Below the pieces are notes generated by a model that worked only from the letters and a program-made list of their open reading frames with translations, was not told the DNA's origin and ran no database searches. Both the position numbers and the translations under genes were made by a program. From Chloroflexota bacterium (GTDB lineage Bacteria > Chloroflexota > Dehalococcoidia > UBA2979), in assembly GCA_016875635.1 (NCBI GenBank), contig VGPD01000003.1, forward strand, positions 29,896-93,895: a stretch of DNA of 64,000 bases, in the 5' to 3' direction. Of this stretch, positions 60,660-64,000 are shown one piece after another (position 1 is the stretch's first letter; each line of letters starts with the position of its first letter).

Positions 60660-61987
60660 GTCGAAGGCTGGTCCGCCGAAGCCGGGCGTCGAGGCGTGGG
60701 CGTGAGCATGATCAAGACGGCGGCTGCCAAGTAGGTCGCCGTGAAAAGGTAGAACGCCACCGTATACGAACCGAAGCGGTCGTACGCGACCCCCGCGAAC
60801 ACCGGCCCGCCCGCGCTCGACACGATCGTGAACGGCTGCGCCATGCTCCGCACCGTGCCGAGGCTCAGGCGGCCGAAGAAGTCCGCCCACACCACCTCCT
60901 GCACCGTCACCACCCCGCCGATCCCCAGCCCGAGCGTGAAGATCGAGGCGTACAGCGCCGCCAGCGTGTGCGACCACAGGATCAGCGTGATCCCCAACCC
61001 CATCAGCCCGAACTCCGCCGCCGCGCACCGCCGCACCGGGAACCGGTCGAGCGCGATCCCCCACAGCGGCTTACACAGCAGCCCGGACACACCGATCATC
61101 CCGAACGCCCCCGCCGCCTGCGCTCGCGTGAACCCCGCGTCCGTCATGTACGGAATCAGGTGCAACAGCAACGCGCCCATCCCCGTGCTCGCAAGCCCGA
61201 ACGTGGCCACCAGCATCCACAACGTCGGCGTCCGAGCCGCCGCCTGCCGCGTCCACCGCACATCTGAGGCCGCACGCGCCGATATCTGCGCGCCCACGGC
61301 CGGCGCACCATCGCCGTCCGGCCGGAGACCGAAGTCCTCCGGACGCCGTCGCATCGCCACCAGGGCAGCGGGGATCACGGTCACCCACACCGCCACACCG
61401 ATCGCCGCCCACGCCGCACGCCACCCCCACGCATCGATCATCCAGTTCGCCACCGTCGGCAGCACGAGCGCCGCTACCGAGGTCCCCATCACCCCGATCG
61501 CGATCGCACGACCGCGACGCCGCACGAACCAGTTCGACAGCGCCACGTTTACGACCAGGTTCCCCATCCCGATCGAACCGACCGCCACGAGCCCCGCCCG
61601 CACCACGTAGTACTGCCACAGCTCCTGGACCTGACCCAGCGCGATGAACCCGAAGCCGCCGATGATCGCGCCACCGACCATCAATGCCCGACCGCCGCGC
61701 ACGTCCATCCGCCGCCCGATCGCGACGCCGAGGATCCCCGTCACGAACGTCGTCAGCGTCTGCCCGAGCGAGATGTCCGTACGCGACCAGCCGAGCTCTT
61801 CCGTCATCGGCTTCAGGAAGACGCCCATCGAATACGCCGTGATCCCCATCGACATCATCGAGGAGACAAACGCAACGCCGACGATGTACCAGCCGTAGTA
61901 AAACTGGCGGCCGAAGACCTGCGTCGGCAGCGGGAGGCGCGCTGGCCTCTCGATCGTCTCGCTGGTCGTATCAGCCGGCAGTGCCAT
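60656..61987 (-). CDS. MFS transporter (MCT/oxalate-formate antiporter-like)
   Basis: 443 aa, twelve helices. The N-terminus has YYGWYIVGVAFVSSMMSMGITAYSMGVFLKPMTEELGWSRTDISLGQTL, characteristic of this MFS branch, and IGRRMDVRGGR as motif A. The track's extra 50 codons have no membrane character; ATG at MALPADTT chosen. Converges with the crotonase gene (4-nt overlap). Confidence 0.88.
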   Translation of the reverse strand: MALPADTTSETIERPARLPLPTQVFGRQFYYGWYIVGVAFVSSMMSMGITAYSMGVFLKPMTEELGWSRTDISLGQTLTTFVTGILGVAIGRRMDVRGGRALMVGGAIIGGFGFIALGQVQELWQYYVVRAGLVAVGSIGMGNLVVNVALSNWFVRRRGRAIAIGVMGTSVAALVLPTVANWMIDAWGWRAAWAAIGVAVWVTVIPAALVAMRRRPEDFGLRPDGDGAPAVGAQISARAASDVRWTRQAAARTPTLWMLVATFGLASTGMGALLLHLIPYMTDAGFTRAQAAGAFGMIGVSGLLCKPLWGIALDRFPVRRCAAAEFGLMGLGITLILWSHTLAALYASIFTLGLGIGGVVTVQEVVWADFFGRLSLGTVRSMAQPFTIVSSAGGPVFAGVAYDRFGSYTVAFYLFTATYLAAAVLIMLTPTPRRPASADQPST

Positions 61988-62043
61988 GGCGCACCTCGGT
62001 CCCGCACGGGGGCGACTCCGGCGGGGAGTGTACCCCCGGCGGC

Positions 62044-62859
62044 CTACCGCCCCGTCCACTGGGGTGGGCGGCCCTCGATAAACGCGCGCTGCCCCTCGCC
62101 CGCATCTTCGGCGAGCGCGTTCCGCGTGCCCGCCCACGCCTCGTTCTGCAACTGCCGGTCGAGCCCCTCGCGCGTCAGGTCGTTCACCAACTGCTTCGTC
62201 AGCTCGATCGTGACCGAGGAGCCGCTGGCGAGTTTCGTCGCGAGCGCCATCGCCTCATCCATCAGACGGTCAGGCTCGACGAGGCGGTTCACGAGGCCCC
62301 ACTGATGCGCCGTCGCCGCGTCCACTTCATCGCCCGTCATCATCATCTCGATCGCGCGGCCGCGTCCGATCAACTGTGTAAGATGAAAACTCGTGCCCGT
62401 GTCCGGCACCAAGCCCCGCCGCGCGAAGACCGAGATGAACCGCGCGGCCGTCGAGGCGACCCGGATGTCCGCCACCAGCGCCAGCGACAACCCTGCCCCC
62501 GCCGACACGCCATTCACCGCTGCGATCACCGGCTTCGGATAATGCCCCAGCGCTGAATAAAGGACGCCCCAGTGGCCAATCGGCCCTCTCAGCATTCGGC
62601 GGTGCCCGGCCTGCTCATCCATCTCCACGTCGGCCGCGCGGTCCTCGGGCGTCCCCGCCAGATCGGCGCCCGCGCAGAAGCCACGTCCTGCGCCGGTGAT
62701 CACCACGACCTTCGTCTCGTCGTCATGCTCCGTCGACTCGACCACATCCAACAGCTCATGGACCATGCGAGGGCTAATCGCATTCAGCCGCTCCGGGCGG
62801 TTGAGCGTCACCAGAGCGACGCCACGCTCCCTACTGAACAGCAGATCCTGATACTCCAT
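62044..62859 (-). CDS. Enoyl-CoA hydratase
   Basis: 271 aa crotonase. RPERLNAISPRMV, oxyanion-hole GRGFCAGADLAG and AAVNGVSAGAGLSLA, and VPDTGTSFHLTQLIGRGRA (the catalytic acid position has Asp), LTKQLVN near the end. Start at MEYQDLLF with GGAAGG upstream. Substrate unknown; several crotonases in the window hint at fatty-acid or aromatic degradation. Confidence 0.9.
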   Translation of the reverse strand: MEYQDLLFSRERGVALVTLNRPERLNAISPRMVHELLDVVESTEHDDETKVVVITGAGRGFCAGADLAGTPEDRAADVEMDEQAGHRRMLRGPIGHWGVLYSALGHYPKPVIAAVNGVSAGAGLSLALVADIRVASTAARFISVFARRGLVPDTGTSFHLTQLIGRGRAIEMMMTGDEVDAATAHQWGLVNRLVEPDRLMDEAMALATKLASGSSVTIELTKQLVNDLTREGLDRQLQNEAWAGTRNALAEDAGEGQRAFIEGRPPQWTGR

Positions 62860-62961
62860 GCGCCGCCACCTTCCGCGCTCCACCTGCTCGAATGGCAAGC
62901 GTTGCCCGGCCTGATTCGGCGCAGTATGCACTGTTCGTCAAGCACGCGGGTAATCGAAAGA

Positions 62962-63480
62962 CTACCGCAGCAGGTCGTCCCCGGAACCGAGGCGAAGGGT
63001 ACGCCCGAGCCAGCCGCGCACCCGCTCCGTGCTCACCGCCGCGAGTAAGACGAGCACCACGAGCGCCGCCACGAAGATCGCGCCCCGACCCGCCGCGTTC
63101 GCACCATAGATCAGCGCCCAGATCACGCTGAACAGCGCCCCCAGCATGATCCCCGTCCGCAGCACATCGAGGGCCGCCGTCGCCGCGATCCCCCCGAGCA
63201 GCGCGACCGCGGCGATCCCCGTCACGGCCAGGAGCACGTTCCGATGGTGGACCTTCTCATCCGCCTGGAACCGCTTGATCTCTTCGTCGTACTTCCGCAT
63301 CGCCTCAGTCTGCTTCGGGTCGGGCGTCGCGGCCGGCGCGGGCGCGTAGCGCATCTCCGCCTCCACCGGGTACTCGGGGCGGTCGGGCCCCGGATAGAAC
63401 GTCAGCGTGCCGAAGCCGACGGTGAGCGCGAGGAACAGCGCGATCGCAGTCGCGTAGAGGAACCGGACGGCAGTACGCAT
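62962..63480 (-). CDS. Four-helix membrane protein of unknown function
   Basis: 172 aa. One N-terminal helix (about 5-27), an extracytoplasmic Pro-rich loop (YPGPDRPEYPVEAEMRYAPAPAATPDP), a charged coil, then three helices from about 80. No recognised family. Confidence 0.6.
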   Translation of the reverse strand: MRTAVRFLYATAIALFLALTVGFGTLTFYPGPDRPEYPVEAEMRYAPAPAATPDPKQTEAMRKYDEEIKRFQADEKVHHRNVLLAVTGIAAVALLGGIAATAALDVLRTGIMLGALFSVIWALIYGANAAGRGAIFVAALVVLVLLAAVSTERVRGWLGRTLRLGSGDDLLR

Positions 63481-63548
63481 CGCTCAGGCCTTCCCACGCC
63501 GCGGAGGCGCGACGGCTGCCCTCAAAGTCTACGCCGCGCCTGACCGCA

Positions 63549-64000
63549 TCAGTCGACGTCCAGCACGGCCTTCCCCGCCACCTGACGGCCGAACAGCGCC
63601 GCTCCCGCCTCCGCGATCCGCGACCACGACCCGCGCCACCCAACGTCCACCTGCAACTTCCCCGCTTGCATCAGGCTCATCAGGTACGCAATGTCCTCCC
63701 CGGAGTGCGGGCCCTTCGTGAACGCCTCGATCGTCCGCTTCATCCCCACGAGCGAAGCGAACGCCGCCGGCTCCTGCGACGTCGTGCCGATGCACTGCAC
63801 CACCCCGCCCTCGCCGAGCAGCGCCCACGCCTTCACGAGTTGCGAACCGCCCACGCTATCGATCACCACATGGATCGGGCTCGCCACACCATCGAGGCCC
63901 ACCACCACCTCGGCGGCCCCCAGCGCACGCAACCCCTCGCCGCGCGCCGTCGACCCCACACTCGCGATCACATGCGCGCCGCCGAGCGCCGCCAGTTGCA
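63549..64000 (-). CDS. Zinc-type alcohol dehydrogenase/quinone reductase, 3' part (runs off window)
   Basis: The frame is open to the window end: QLAALGGAHVIASVGSTARGEGLRALGAAEVV is the Rossmann domain of MDR-family enzymes, followed by IDSVGGSQLVKAWALLGEGGVVQCIGTTSQ and a C-terminal GRQVAGKAVLDVD. The track's start is only an internal GTG. The catalytic N-terminal domain is outside the window, so zinc dependence cannot be judged. Confidence 0.85.
   Translation of the reverse strand, partial: QLAALGGAHVIASVGSTARGEGLRALGAAEVVVGLDGVASPIHVVIDSVGGSQLVKAWALLGEGGVVQCIGTTSQEPAAFASLVGMKRTIEAFTKGPHSGEDIAYLMSLMQAGKLQVDVGWRGSWSRIAEAGAALFGRQVAGKAVLDVD

Noticed and set aside
1-64000. CRISPR arrays, IS elements, prophage or integrase genes
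   Set aside because: No regularly spaced repeats, transposase or integrase motifs, or target-site duplications seen in the track or sequence.

Overview
The window is a very GC-rich, gene-dense bacterial chromosome segment. It has F420 genes (npdG, cofE, a luciferase-like oxidoreductase), a class I IlvC, a flagellin, a c-di-AMP (ydaO-type) riboswitch, a LexA repressor of the ordinary Ser/Lys type and many apparently leaderless genes. Together these suggest a Chloroflexota lineage (Dehalococcoidia/Tepidiforma-like) or, less likely, an actinobacterium. That placement is inference; no rRNA is present. No prophage, IS element or CRISPR array was seen.

Layout. 1-4986: 3' part of ilvE, a bPH membrane protein, a geranylgeranyl-reductase-type flavoprotein, a DUF3179 lipoprotein and a NIPSNAP protein. 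4987-18109: branched-chain amino acid block, with leader peptide-ilvB-ilvN-ilvC, Leu-rich leader-leuA-leuC-leuD, a phosphotransferase, leuB, then (after opposite-strand Fic and NUDIX genes) a Val/Ile-rich leader and cimA. Pyruvate is thus routed to Ile via citramalate and to Val/Leu via acetolactate. Three candidate attenuation leaders carry codons for the matching end products. 18099-21545 (minus): c-di-AMP riboswitch and zinc-ribbon gene, csrA, and an OmpR/HisKA two-component pair. 21741-24191: cobT-cobS-cobU for the cobalamin lower loop. 24188-34986: HtrA protease, crotonase, an HtrA-like lipoprotein that has lost its triad, a NMT1/Tau-type ABC transporter, npdG-cofE, an MFS protein and holA. 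35151-44116: palindromic repeat, orphan OppD ATPase, lexA, PIG-L deacetylase, a NUDIX/ATC-hydrolase fusion, thioredoxin-like, LLM, GyrI-like and hemerythrin proteins, a short CysS/MshC-type synthetase and a histone-H1-like protein. 44369-47164: DinB, FAH-family protein and a tandem degenerate nitrilase.

47181-54528 holds a remnant motility/envelope locus (zinc-finger protein, beta-propeller fragment, FlaG-like protein, frameshifted flagellin, PDZ lipoprotein, tRNA-His, lytic transglycosylase with an in-frame stop) and a truncated SDR. Several genes here are interrupted, so this is either a decaying region or one with sequence errors. 54535-64000: sortase, CorA, membrane proteins (one split by an in-frame TAG), DUF169, DUF805, two crotonases, an MFS protein and the 3' end of a zinc-type alcohol dehydrogenase that runs off the window.

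Two promoter patterns recur: TTGAC(A/G)-N16/17-(T/C)A..CT boxes, and a TANNCT/TACGGT -10 box placed 6-7 nt before the start codon (leaderless mRNAs). Many ORF-track entries on the opposite strand are GC-rich shadows and were left out.
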